DNA of 64,000 bases, taken from Pelobium manganitolerans (GTDB lineage Bacteria > Bacteroidota > Bacteroidia > Sphingobacteriales > Sphingobacteriaceae). This document shows, piece after piece, positions 7,635 to 15,085 of the stretch. Position 1 is the first letter of the stretch; every line of letters begins with the position of its first letter. The notes below the pieces were generated by a model that was given only the letters and a program-made list of their open reading frames with translations, was not told where the DNA came from and did not search any database. Location of the stretch: the NCBI RefSeq assembly GCF_003609575.1, contig NZ_MBTA01000003.1, positions 62,001 to 126,000 on the forward strand. The letters run 5' to 3'. The translations under genes and the position numbers were made by a program.

Positions 7635-8482
7635 TGAGAGGGATGTGGAAAGCATACGAAGAGAAGTTCCGGGAGTTATACCCGGTGCTTCCCCTTGCCG
7701 AGCTGGCCAAGATATTCCCTTTCAGCGACAAAGAGATAAAATCAAAAGCCAGCAACACAAGGCTGAGAAAGAAAGGAAAGCTATTGTCTTGGGCCTGGGC
7801 GGACGAGCAGGAACTGATAAAACTATATCCGGACACGCTTAATGCAGAAATCGCTAAAAAGTTTAGTAGGTCAGAGAAGTCAGTCCAAGCCGCTGCTTTT
7901 AAATTAAAGCTACGAAAGACTCCTGAGTTTATGGCTTGCCACATTCAAAAAAACCAGTTCCGCAAAGGCATGACGCCTGTGAACAAAGGCAAAAAGCAAA
8001 CCGAGTACATGAGTCCGGAAGCGATTGAAAGGACCAAGGCTACGAGGTTCAAAAAAGGGCAATTGCCGCACAACACCTACAACGAGGTAGGGAAAATCAC
8101 CATAAGGCACGACCATCGGGAACGTGGAGGCAAGCGTTATAAGTACATCTGTATAAAGGTGGGTGTATGGTCCATGCTCCATAAGCATTTATGGGAGCAA
8201 GCAAACGGCAAGGTACCTAGTGGCCACTGCCTTTGGTTTAAGGATGGTGATCCGATGAACTGCACGCTGGAGAATCTGGAGATGATCACGCGAAAAGAAA
8301 ACAGGAAACGCAACCATCCGGCCTTAAGGCTAGGGGATAAATACGTAGCTAGGTGCATCGTGGGGAAAACAGGCGATACGGAAGCTGTGTTGGATTCGCC
8401 GGAGCTTTTAGAATTAAAAAGACAACAGTTAAAACTTAACAGAGAAATCAAGAACCATGACAAAAATGCAAATGGAAAGTAA
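7634..8482 (+). CDS. HNH endonuclease with tandem HTH repeats
   Basis: A 282-residue protein. Two copies of a SANT/HTH-like module appear at about residues 10-45 and 55-95; each reads E-L-Y-P, then A-E-x-A-K-x-F, then a serine-initiated recognition helix. An HNH_3-type nuclease core follows (LHKHLWEQANGKVPSGHCLW, then NCTLENLEMIT). The fold matches phage HNH enzymes, some of which are homing nucleases and others packaging or nicking factors. Its place in the early operon, far from the terminase, argues against a cos-packaging role. Confidence 0.75.
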   Translation: MRGMWKAYEEKFRELYPVLPLAELAKIFPFSDKEIKSKASNTRLRKKGKLLSWAWADEQELIKLYPDTLNAEIAKKFSRSEKSVQAAAFKLKLRKTPEFMACHIQKNQFRKGMTPVNKGKKQTEYMSPEAIERTKATRFKKGQLPHNTYNEVGKITIRHDHRERGGKRYKYICIKVGVWSMLHKHLWEQANGKVPSGHCLWFKDGDPMNCTLENLEMITRKENRKRNHPALRLGDKYVARCIVGKTGDTEAVLDSPELLELKRQQLKLNREIKNHDKNANGK

Positions 8483-8933
8483 GCTGGCGGTAATGGCAGG
8501 CAAGCTTTATTTATATAAAGGAAAAGAGCACCGGGTTTTGCGCTACCAGTGCGAGACCACATTTTCAAAAATTGTTACGAGCCGTGAGGATCTGGTGATC
8601 CACCATGATGAAGCCGATGAGATATTAGGAGGTTTTTTACCGGTAGATGAGGATACTCCGTTTGTTTCTGCTAGGCAAGAGAAAGAAGAAACGCTTCCGG
8701 CACAGGTAATGCAAATACCGGAACTCTCTTTTAAAAGCAACGTGCCGGCGCTTTCAAATATCATTATGTCTAACATCGAAAAGCTGAAAGCAGATCCGGC
8801 ATATATTGGACAGGCAAACGCTATCAACGACCAGCTTAAAACACTTATAGATCTTGGCAGGACTGAGGTTGAAATGGCTAAAATGCAACTGGCTCTGGGC
8901 AAAATGAATTTACAGAACAAAGATCTTTATTAA
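8457..8933 (+). CDS. Phage hypothetical protein
   Basis: A 158-residue protein with no recognised domain. The N-terminal half is beta-rich; the C-terminal half is a long amphipathic helical region (IIMSNIEKLKADPAYIGQAN onwards), which suggests oligomerisation. It overlaps the HNH gene by 26 nt and abuts the replication initiator with a 1-nt overlap, so it is probably part of the replication module. An alternative start is the ATG at 8466 (M4 or M6). Confidence 0.5.
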   Translation: MTKMQMESKLAVMAGKLYLYKGKEHRVLRYQCETTFSKIVTSREDLVIHHDEADEILGGFLPVDEDTPFVSARQEKEETLPAQVMQIPELSFKSNVPALSNIIMSNIEKLKADPAYIGQANAINDQLKTLIDLGRTEVEMAKMQLALGKMNLQNKDLY

Positions 8934-9724
8934 TGGAGATAACCGGTTATCAGCTTTCACGGGCGTGGTTTGATTTTGCTTTCGAGAATCAGGGCAAGGT
9001 GACGGGCAACCACTGCGCAATGCTTATGTGGTTCATAGAGCTCAACAACCGGATGGGCTGGGTAAAAGAGTTCGGGATACCAAGGGATCAAACGATGGCG
9101 GCGGTAGGCATTTCATCTTACAATACGTACAAAAAGGTATTTAACGACCTTGTGGCATGGGGCTTTGTAAACGTGGTAAGAGAAAGCAGAAACCAGTTCA
9201 CAGCTAACGTAATTGCCCTATCAAAAATTGACAAAGCAGATAAAATTGCCCTATCAAAAATTGACAAACCTCTTGACAAAGCACTGAAATCGCTCGTGAC
9301 AAAGCAAGTTAATAGCACTGTTGCCTTAAATAAACCATTAAACAAAGAAACAAGTAAACCATTAAACAAAGAAACACTATCCACCGGTGCTGAAAAAAAA
9401 TCAGCACCTGAGATGTTCCCGTCTGAAGAACTTGGTATTTCATTCAAAAGCTTCTGGGACGCTTACGACAAGAAAGTCGGAAAGGTGGAAAAGCTTCAGA
9501 AAAAATGGGAAAACTTAAAAGTTTCCGAAAAACAGGCGGTAATGGCTTATGTGCCGAAATACAAGCTGGCGCAGCCGAACAAACAGTACCGCAAAAATCC
9601 GGAGACCTTTCTGAACAATCGGGGATGGGAAGATGAACTGATCTGTAACGACAAAAACTTGAAAGATGGAAAAAACAATCAAAGACCTCCTGCAATCACA
9701 GGTGGCAATTTCGGAAAGCTATAA
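8933..9724 (+). CDS. Replication initiator/DnaD-like protein
   Basis: A 263-residue protein. The N-terminus (residues 1-95) resembles a winged-helix domain: GIPRDQTMAAVGISSYNTYKK contains the recognition helix. A low-complexity linker with duplicated KIALSKIDK and KPLNKET repeats separates it from a C-terminal domain (SFWDAYDKKVGKVEKLQKKW onwards) typical of phage replisome organisers. The DnaC-like loader follows with a 59-nt overlap. In lambda, the origin lies inside gene O; the direct repeats in this gene (9212-9376) make a similar arrangement plausible. Confidence 0.65.
   Translation: MEITGYQLSRAWFDFAFENQGKVTGNHCAMLMWFIELNNRMGWVKEFGIPRDQTMAAVGISSYNTYKKVFNDLVAWGFVNVVRESRNQFTANVIALSKIDKADKIALSKIDKPLDKALKSLVTKQVNSTVALNKPLNKETSKPLNKETLSTGAEKKSAPEMFPSEELGISFKSFWDAYDKKVGKVEKLQKKWENLKVSEKQAVMAYVPKYKLAQPNKQYRKNPETFLNNRGWEDELICNDKNLKDGKNNQRPPAITGGNFGKL
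9212..9268 (+). repeat. 24-bp direct repeat pair inside initiator gene
   Basis: The 24-bp unit at 9212-9235 recurs exactly at 9245-9268 (period 33). Each copy contains TTGACAAA, which appears once more near 9273. These repeats encode the KIALSKIDK linker but look like iterons. They may be a replication origin bound by the product of the same gene; this is inferred. Confidence 0.5.
9331..9376 (+). repeat. 22-bp direct repeat pair inside initiator gene
   Basis: The 22-bp unit at 9331-9352 recurs exactly at 9355-9376 (period 24). It is AT-rich and encodes the KPLNKET linker repeat. Together with the repeat pair at 9212-9268 it forms an AT-rich repeat cluster within the initiator gene, a possible origin. 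Confidence 0.5.
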
Positions 9725-10478
9725 ACCGGAATGGGAAGATGTAGAGCTTTCCGAAGATGAGCTGAACGAAGTCATCAAATCGGCTAAAATTAAAAAACTG
9801 GCGGAAATCCGGCTAAGGGAACACGCCGAGAAAGTTAACCGCATGGTGGAGGTACCGAACTACACGCCAGAGCAGCTGGGAAAAATAATCCTGAAAACAG
9901 CAAGGGAGCAGAATCCGGATTTCGTGATTGACGACGGTAACCGGGCCGTGTTCAAGCTGTTATGCCAGTACTTTACGCTGGATCCGGCTTTTGAAAAAAC
10001 CGCGGAGGCCTTCTCGTTACGGAAGGGGATAATGATCGTTGGCCCGGTAGGCTGCGGAAAGACCACGATGCTCTCTTTTTTCCGCAAAAACACAGTCAAC
10101 TCCTTCCGCGTGCTTTCATGCCGGGACGTTGCCGGGGAGTATACGGAAATGAAGGACGGGGGCAACGATGTTTTACAGTACTATTCCGGGCTGTTTTCCG
10201 TGCCCAGAGGACAGTTCTACAATCAGGCGGACATCGGGGCGTTTTTTGACGACCTAGGCACAGAGAGCGTTAAAAAACACTTTGGGAACGAGGTAAACGT
10301 GATGCAGGAAGTCATTCTGAACAGGTACGATAGGGGTATCCGGAACAAAACCCATTTCACCACAAACTTAAACGCGGAAGCAATCGGTGAATACTACGGC
10401 GCAAGGGTAAGGTCAAGGCTGAGAGAGATGTGCAACATCATAACCTTTCCGGACCATTCGCCGGACCGCAGGAGTTGA
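9666..10478 (+). CDS. DnaC-like helicase loader ATPase
   Basis: A 270-residue AAA+ protein. The Walker A motif GPVGCGKTT is at residues 126-134, Walker B is FFDDLGTES, a sensor 1-like segment is THFTTNLN, and the arginine-rich RVRSRLREM carries the arginine finger. This matches DnaC/IstB-type loaders that deliver replicative helicase. No phage DnaB is visible, so it probably recruits the host helicase. It overlaps the initiator gene by 59 nt. Confidence 0.8.
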   Translation: MEKTIKDLLQSQVAISESYKPEWEDVELSEDELNEVIKSAKIKKLAEIRLREHAEKVNRMVEVPNYTPEQLGKIILKTAREQNPDFVIDDGNRAVFKLLCQYFTLDPAFEKTAEAFSLRKGIMIVGPVGCGKTTMLSFFRKNTVNSFRVLSCRDVAGEYTEMKDGGNDVLQYYSGLFSVPRGQFYNQADIGAFFDDLGTESVKKHFGNEVNVMQEVILNRYDRGIRNKTHFTTNLNAEAIGEYYGARVRSRLREMCNIITFPDHSPDRRS

Positions 10479-10498
10479 ACTTTTTAAATTATACATAG

Positions 10499-10912
10499 AT
10501 GGATAAAAACTTAATCATCGGGATAGATCCCGGTGTAAAGACAGGTATAGCTGTTTACAGCAAGAAAGAAAAGAAGTTGCTGGAACTTCATACGGTGCGT
10601 ATACACAGGGCTTTTGAGATTGTTACAGATATGGGGGCGCATATCGAGATGGTGAGGATAGAGGACGCGAGGCAACGTAAATGGTTAGGATCGGGCGACG
10701 CAGAAGCTAAGAAGCAGGGAGCCGGCAGTGTTAAGAGGGACTGCAAGATATGGGAGGATTTCCTACAGGACAAAGCTATTCCTTTTCAGATGACCAGCCC
10801 TGGAAAGGTTAAGACAAAAATCAGTACAGGTTATTTCAAAGCGCTCACCGGCTGGCAAGGAGTAACGTCAAACCACGCCCGTGACGCGGCAATGTTAGTA
10901 TGGGGGTTTTGA
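10499..10912 (+). CDS. RuvC-like Holliday junction resolvase
   Basis: A 137-residue RNase H-fold protein. The catalytic acids appear in order: D10 in GIDPGVKTG, E55 in RIEDA, and the C-terminal NHARDAAML (H126, D129). Size and motif spacing fit phage RuvC-type resolvases that cut branched DNA before packaging. It starts 20 nt after the loader gene and ends 1 nt before the PP-loop gene. A leader motif TTATACATA just before the start is a partial match to the late-region palindrome. Confidence 0.8.
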   Translation: MDKNLIIGIDPGVKTGIAVYSKKEKKLLELHTVRIHRAFEIVTDMGAHIEMVRIEDARQRKWLGSGDAEAKKQGAGSVKRDCKIWEDFLQDKAIPFQMTSPGKVKTKISTGYFKALTGWQGVTSNHARDAAMLVWGF

Positions 10913-10913
10913 T

Positions 10914-12113
10914 ATGAAAGCAATACAAACAAATCTTTTTGAGGGCATTTCAAAACGCCTGCAGATGAATGAAAGCATAGAGCTTACAACTCAGTCTTTG
11001 TTAGCCTATGGCCCGAAATACAAACACTGGTGCATGGCTTGGAGTGGCGGTAAAGACAGTACCACACTTGTCACTCTAATAGTCTGGTTAATAACCTCAG
11101 GCAGGTTAAAAGCGCCGGAAACCCTTACCGTTATGTATGCCGATACCAGATTGGAATTGACACCGCTTTATTTTGCCGCGCAACAAATTATGGAGGAGCT
11201 TGAGGAGCTGGGGATCACTGTGAAAATTGTAACCGCTCCGCTCGACAAAAGGTTTATGACCTATATCTTAGGTAGGGGTGTTCCGCCACCAAATAACAAC
11301 ACGTTCCGATGGTGCACCCGTCAGATCAAGATTGATCCGATGAAAGCCGAACTGGAAAAAATTTTCAAGGAAAAAGGCGAAAAAGTTTTAATGCTTACAG
11401 GCGTACGTCAGGGCGAGTCTGCGATAAGAGACCAAAGAATCATAATGTCATGCGGAAAAGATGGAGCTGAATGTGGGCAGGGATGGTATCAGGAAACTAT
11501 GCCCGAAAGCATTTGCGACACACTGGCGCCTATTTTACACTGGCGTGTTTGCCATGTGTGGGAGTGGCTGAAACACTGGGCACCGCTGCCTGAATACGGG
11601 GATTTTTCAACTGCTTTGATTGCAGACGCCTACGGTGGAGATGAAGCCGAAGAAATTAACGCCCGTACCGGCTGTATCGCCTGTCCATTAGCTTCAAAAG
11701 ACACAGCTTTGGATAATTTGGTAAAACGGCTTACATGGGGTTATCTGTTCCCTCTTAAACGATTAAAACCTATCTGGAGGGATTTGAGGCTTCCTCAAAA
11801 CAGGTTGCGAAAAACCGGAAAAGAAAGCAAGGAAAAAAACAAGCAACGGCTAGGCCCTCTAACAATGGAATCAAGGAAGCGGGCCTATAAAGAAATCATT
11901 CGTATCCAGAACGAAATCAATAAAGTAGCTGTTAAAGAAGGCAAACCAACTGTTACTCTTTTAAATAAACAAGAACGGAACTTAATAAGATCACTTTGGA
12001 AAGTCAACCGCTGGCCAAACCGTTGGGACGGTACTGAACCAACCGGAGATGTTTTGATGGATACAGTTTATCCGGACGGAAGTATACAACCACTAATAAA
12101 TTTTGGAAAATAA
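10914..12113 (+). CDS. PP-loop ATPase, DndC/PAPS-reductase-like
   Basis: A 399-residue member of the PAPS-reductase/DndC superfamily. The PP-loop SGGKDS is at residues 44-49, and RWCTRQIK (C134) and TGCIACPL (C254, C257) supply cysteines in the places expected for the Fe-S site of DndC. DndC drives DNA phosphorothioation in host Dnd systems. No DndA, DndD or DndE is visible, so in this phage it may modify DNA with host help, counter a host Dnd system, or act on another substrate. The family is firm; the substrate is unknown. Confidence 0.7.
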   Translation: MKAIQTNLFEGISKRLQMNESIELTTQSLLAYGPKYKHWCMAWSGGKDSTTLVTLIVWLITSGRLKAPETLTVMYADTRLELTPLYFAAQQIMEELEELGITVKIVTAPLDKRFMTYILGRGVPPPNNNTFRWCTRQIKIDPMKAELEKIFKEKGEKVLMLTGVRQGESAIRDQRIIMSCGKDGAECGQGWYQETMPESICDTLAPILHWRVCHVWEWLKHWAPLPEYGDFSTALIADAYGGDEAEEINARTGCIACPLASKDTALDNLVKRLTWGYLFPLKRLKPIWRDLRLPQNRLRKTGKESKEKNKQRLGPLTMESRKRAYKEIIRIQNEINKVAVKEGKPTVTLLNKQERNLIRSLWKVNRWPNRWDGTEPTGDVLMDTVYPDGSIQPLINFGK

Positions 12114-12117
12114 CAAT

Positions 12118-12384
12118 ATGAAAAAGAAACTAAATTTTAACGAACTGATGCTTGACTCGTTGATCAGCACAGGAATGAAAATCACCGTTACCAAAACGAG
12201 AATTCATAAAGGTCATCATGCGCCGGCAGGAAAGATATTCTTTGTAGGTGCCGCTAAGAAAGGCAAGCGGAAATTCACGGTATCCGTCAAGATGGATATT
12301 GAGGGGCTTACTCCGGATAAGGAAAAGCAAATACGGGAAGAACTCAAGGAACATGTTAAATCGATTTTTAAAAGAGAGATATGA
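12118..12384 (+). CDS. Phage hypothetical protein
   Basis: An 88-residue basic protein from the ATG at 12118 (MKKKLNFNELMLDSLI); an upstream TTG at 12103 would overlap the PP-loop gene and is less likely. It ends in a charged helix (TPDKEKQIREELKEHVKSIF). It follows the PP-loop gene by 4 nt, so it may be its partner. No family recognised. Confidence 0.45.
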   Translation: MKKKLNFNELMLDSLISTGMKITVTKTRIHKGHHAPAGKIFFVGAAKKGKRKFTVSVKMDIEGLTPDKEKQIREELKEHVKSIFKREI

Positions 12385-12448
12385 ATTGGATTAAAAGTTA
12401 ACGAGCCGAGTGTTGGCGTAGTTGCGGATTATTAAACGAAAATTTATT

Positions 12449-12697
12449 ATGGATACAGAAACATTAACAGTGCTTCCAAAAGGTGAAGATTTTGAAATTA
12501 TAGTACAGCATGACCAAACAGGAAGTGCTTACGGAATTACTCTATCGAAGAACGCATACGAGCAATTACGCCAACACTTTGTTGTAGGGCGAAGCGAACA
12601 GTTAGTTTGCGGTAATTGTAAAGAGATAAAAAGACTAAACAGTCATAATAAACCATGCAAATGCGGGGTTTGCGGTGAATTGCACGAAGCAAACTAA
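12449..12697 (+). CDS. Small cysteine-rich protein in AT-rich cassette
   Basis: An 82-residue protein from the ATG at 12449 (MDTETLTVLPKGEDFEIIVQ). The C-terminus carries CGNC and CKCGVC, a zinc-knuckle arrangement. It is followed immediately by CCACTAAC, which may be the R'' end of an attC-like site. Base composition is visibly more AT-rich than the flanking early genes. Function unknown; probably accessory (moron) DNA. Confidence 0.5.
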   Translation: MDTETLTVLPKGEDFEIIVQHDQTGSAYGITLSKNAYEQLRQHFVVGRSEQLVCGNCKEIKRLNSHNKPCKCGVCGELHEAN

Positions 12698-12700
12698 TTG

Positions 12701-12828
12701 CCACTAACGTTTTGAGGCTTTGCTTTGTTGACGTTTACAGATGCAGAAATTAAACAGTACAAACTAAAATTAACAGAAATATTAACTAAACACCCACTTC
12801 CGAAATAAGGCAAAACCTATGTTATAGG
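12701..12828. repeat. attC-like imperfect inverted repeat (site 1)
   Basis: CCACTAAC at 12701 pairs imperfectly (6 of 8) with GTTATAGG at 12821. Just inside, GTTTTG (12709) pairs perfectly with CAAAAC (12811). This nested outer/inner pairing over 128 nt, at the 3' side of a small gene, is the layout of an integron attC recombination site, and the length is within the attC range. A covariance-model search is needed; the assignment is tentative. Confidence 0.35.
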
Positions 12829-13195
12829 ATGTGTTTTTAAAAAAGAAGGGGTGGAAAAAACAACAAAATGGAATTAACATTAAATGAATTAAGCTTAGTT
12901 AAAGAAGCTTTAGGTTATGGGTTACTTTTCTCAAAAAGTGAAGCTGAAACAGCAGAATTTGCATTACTAAAAATGAAAGTTGAAAAAAATCTTTTCAATG
13001 ATTTTATGAATACAGGACAACATCTTAGAAGCCAAGTTGCAACTGGTTTACCTGCTTCAACTTCTTTAGATGGATGTCCGTTTCATTATTGCGATAAAAA
13101 ACCTTTTTGCGAAGGTAAGTGTCGATATAATAATGGTAACGCTGGATAGGTATGCGTTTAGGTGTTGGGGGCTTTTTAAAAACATTTCCTATAAC
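12821..13195. repeat. 24-bp inverted repeats flanking a small gene
   Basis: The segment 12821-12845 (GTTATAGGA... TGTTTTTAAAAA) reappears inverted at 13172-13195: 22 of 24 positions match with one 1-nt gap. The pair encloses only the 93-residue gene at 12868. This is far more symmetry than chance would give. It could be the ends of a cassette or a small inverted-repeat mobile element. Confidence 0.7.
12868..13149 (+). CDS. Hypothetical protein in inverted-repeat cassette
   Basis: A 93-residue protein, helical N-terminus (MELTLNELSLVKEALGYGLL), cysteine-containing tail (CPFHYCDKKPFCEGKC). It is the only gene inside the 24-bp inverted repeats and is markedly AT-rich compared with phage neighbours, suggesting separate acquisition. 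The tail of four cysteines could bind metal. No family recognised. Confidence 0.5.
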   Translation: MELTLNELSLVKEALGYGLLFSKSEAETAEFALLKMKVEKNLFNDFMNTGQHLRSQVATGLPASTSLDGCPFHYCDKKPFCEGKCRYNNGNAG

Positions 13196-13252
13196 TGAAA
13201 GCTAAACGACAGTACGACCGCAGGGAGTATTTTGTTTAGCGCAAGTTATCGG
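13188..13252. repeat. attC-like imperfect inverted repeat (site 2)
   Basis: CCTATAAC (13188-13195) and GTTATCGG (13245-13252) pair at 7 of 8 positions, and the nested GCTAAAC (13201-13207) and GTTTAGC (13234-13240) pair perfectly. Spacers are 5 and 4 nt and the loop 26 nt: 65 nt in all, like a short attC site placed 3' of a cassette gene. A further nested pair, TCGGCA (13249) and TGCCGA (13284), follows. Assignment as attC is inferred. Confidence 0.4.
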
Positions 13253-13380
13253 CAGCTGCAACCTTGCGTAGCATGGGCGTATTTGCCGACCTCTACCGAT
13301 TAAGAAGATATAATACACGCTGGAAGATTATAAACTACACGGTTTAAGCGTTAAATTAGGCAATAATCAAACAAAAAGAC

Positions 13381-13551
13381 ATGAAAAATCAGAAAGTTAA
13401 AATCAACCCGTTCCTTACAACAGACCCCTATAATAAGCGTGGCCAGATTGGTGAAGTAACAGAGTGTGACGGTGAAGTGGCTACGGTACTGTTTGAGGAC
13501 GGCATAACAGGAAAGTACCAGACTGACACCCTTGAGCTGGTCAGTTCTTAA
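13381..13551 (+). CDS. Small SH3/KOW-like protein
   Basis: A 56-residue protein with a compact beta-rich core (GQIGEVTECDGEVATVLFED). It resembles the predicted barrel at 3330. The start follows an A-rich leader (aaacaaaaagacATG). It sits alone between the cassette patch and the late-region control sequences. Function unknown. Confidence 0.5.
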   Translation: MKNQKVKINPFLTTDPYNKRGQIGEVTECDGEVATVLFEDGITGKYQTDTLELVSS

Positions 13552-13557
13552 GTCGTT

Positions 13558-13655
13558 AATTGTCGGTAACGGAATATATTTTTTAGGTTTATTATACATA
13601 TATGTATATTTTTGATATAAAAAATAATCTTTTTAAATGGCCGTTACCGACAATT
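13558..13655. promoter_or_regulatory. 15-bp inverted repeat spanning the ParB-MTase promoter
   Basis: AATTGTCGGTAACGG (13558-13572) and its exact reverse complement CCGTTACCGACAATT (13641-13655) bracket the promoter gap. The right arm lies within codons 2-7 of the ParB-methyltransferase gene. The two arms could be operators for looped repression, perhaps by the gene's own ParB-type product, or could fold the transcript across the start. The symmetry is certain; the role is inferred. Confidence 0.55.
13593..13608. promoter_or_regulatory. Late-region palindrome, copy 1
   Basis: TATACATATATGTATA is a perfect 16-bp palindrome 28 nt upstream of the ParB-methyltransferase start. Related copies lie at 17786, 26093 and 32202. 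A TATTTTTG -7-like box overlaps its right edge at 13607-13614. It is probably a binding site for a phage regulator. Confidence 0.5.
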
Positions 13656-15085
13656 CACTTTCTTCTCGTGTCATCAGGACCGAGCTCGTAAGATGGAAGT
13701 CCTTAAAGTTTATCCAGCAGGACGGATTCAAGGAGCTTCCGGATGACGCTTTCAATAAATTAAAATCATCAATATTAGCCAATCAGTTCACACAGCCTTT
13801 TTACGTCTGGGAAGCGCCGGACGGTATCGTATATTGTCTGGACGGATATCACCGAACAGGCGCATTAAAAGCTCTGGAAGATGAGGGCGCAGACATTCCG
13901 GAGCTGCTTCCGGCTACCTTTATTGACTGCGGAAACCGACAGGAAGCAGCTAAGCTAGTTCTGATCTATTCTTCAATTTATGCCAAAATAACCCAGCAGG
14001 GATTGTTTGACTTTATCGAAGAGTTCGACCTGAATTTTAGGGAGATTACCGGTGAGATAGATCTGCCTGAGTTTTCGGAGGAGCGTTTTATCCAGAAGTT
14101 TGACGTGTTCAGTCTTGAGGATTCCGAAGAGCCGGAGGTACCCGCTGATGAGGATATTATTGTAAAGCCGGGAGACTTGTTTAAGCTGGGCAACCATAGA
14201 CTGATCTGTGATAGCTTTACCAATCAAGAGGCTTTATCTTTATTGTTCAATGGGGAAAAAGCCAGGATATTGCTCACCGACCCGCCTTACAACCTGCCTA
14301 CCAATTTCTTTTCTGGGGTGCATAAAAAAGACTTTGCTATGGGAGCAGGGGAGATGACAGACAATGAATTTGCTGATTTCCTTGAACTGATAATGAGGTC
14401 AGCAGTGGACAATACACTGCCCGGCGCCATCCATTACATCTTTATGGATTTTAGGCATTCGTGGCACATGACAGAAGCCGGTAGAAGAGTGTACGGTTCA
14501 CCGGTACCGAAGCAGGTATGTGTATGGAATAAAGACTTGATGGCCAACGGCTCTTTTTACCGGGCCAAACATGAGTTGTGTTTCGTGTTTAACGAGCCAT
14601 CAGCACTGCCTTTATGGAACCGCGACATGCTTGATTATGGAGGGTTTTATAAAAACGAGCATGAGATGGTCTACATCTTTAAGCACCCCGACAAGGCAAA
14701 GCACCTCTCCCATCTCGAGTTAAAGGACAGGATTCGTACCAATGTCTGGAATTACCCTTCAGCAACCAGTACCGCCAATCCGGACCGGGCCGAGCTCAAG
14801 AACCACCCCACCCCAAAACCTGTAAAGATGATAGCGGATGCAATCTTGGATACTACCAACCCGGGCGACGGAGTAATAGATTTCTTTGTGGGAAGCGGCT
14901 CCGCTTTGATCGCGTGCGAATCGACCGAACGTAGATGCTATGCGTCCGAGATAGAACCAGCACACGTACAGTCGACAATCAAGAGGTATATAAACTATTG
15001 CAGGAAACGTGATATAGTTCCTACATTCGAGCATTCGAATGGATCGTTAACTATATCTGATTTTTATGAGCAACGAAATTATTAG
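13637..15085 (+). CDS. ParB-domain DNA N6-adenine methyltransferase
   Basis: A 482-residue fusion. The N-terminal ~160 residues are ParB-like (IVYCLDGYHRTGALKALEDE corresponds to the GxxR box). The C-terminal part is an amino-methyltransferase: motif IV DPPYNLP at residues 215-221 and the AdoMet site DFFVGSGSALIACEST near the end. Motif order (IV before I) is the beta class. Such fusions are common just upstream of phage terminase genes and probably modify phage DNA against restriction or mark it for packaging. A strong promoter/operator region precedes it. Confidence 0.82.
   Translation: MAVTDNSLSSRVIRTELVRWKSLKFIQQDGFKELPDDAFNKLKSSILANQFTQPFYVWEAPDGIVYCLDGYHRTGALKALEDEGADIPELLPATFIDCGNRQEAAKLVLIYSSIYAKITQQGLFDFIEEFDLNFREITGEIDLPEFSEERFIQKFDVFSLEDSEEPEVPADEDIIVKPGDLFKLGNHRLICDSFTNQEALSLLFNGEKARILLTDPPYNLPTNFFSGVHKKDFAMGAGEMTDNEFADFLELIMRSAVDNTLPGAIHYIFMDFRHSWHMTEAGRRVYGSPVPKQVCVWNKDLMANGSFYRAKHELCFVFNEPSALPLWNRDMLDYGGFYKNEHEMVYIFKHPDKAKHLSHLELKDRIRTNVWNYPSATSTANPDRAELKNHPTPKPVKMIADAILDTTNPGDGVIDFFVGSGSALIACESTERRCYASEIEPAHVQSTIKRYINYCRKRDIVPTFEHSNGSLTISDFYEQRNY

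Noticed and set aside
12725-12808. A TTG-initiated frame of 27-28 codons between the two cassette genes
   Set aside because: It lies inside the attC-like structure, has no ATG and no recognisable sequence.
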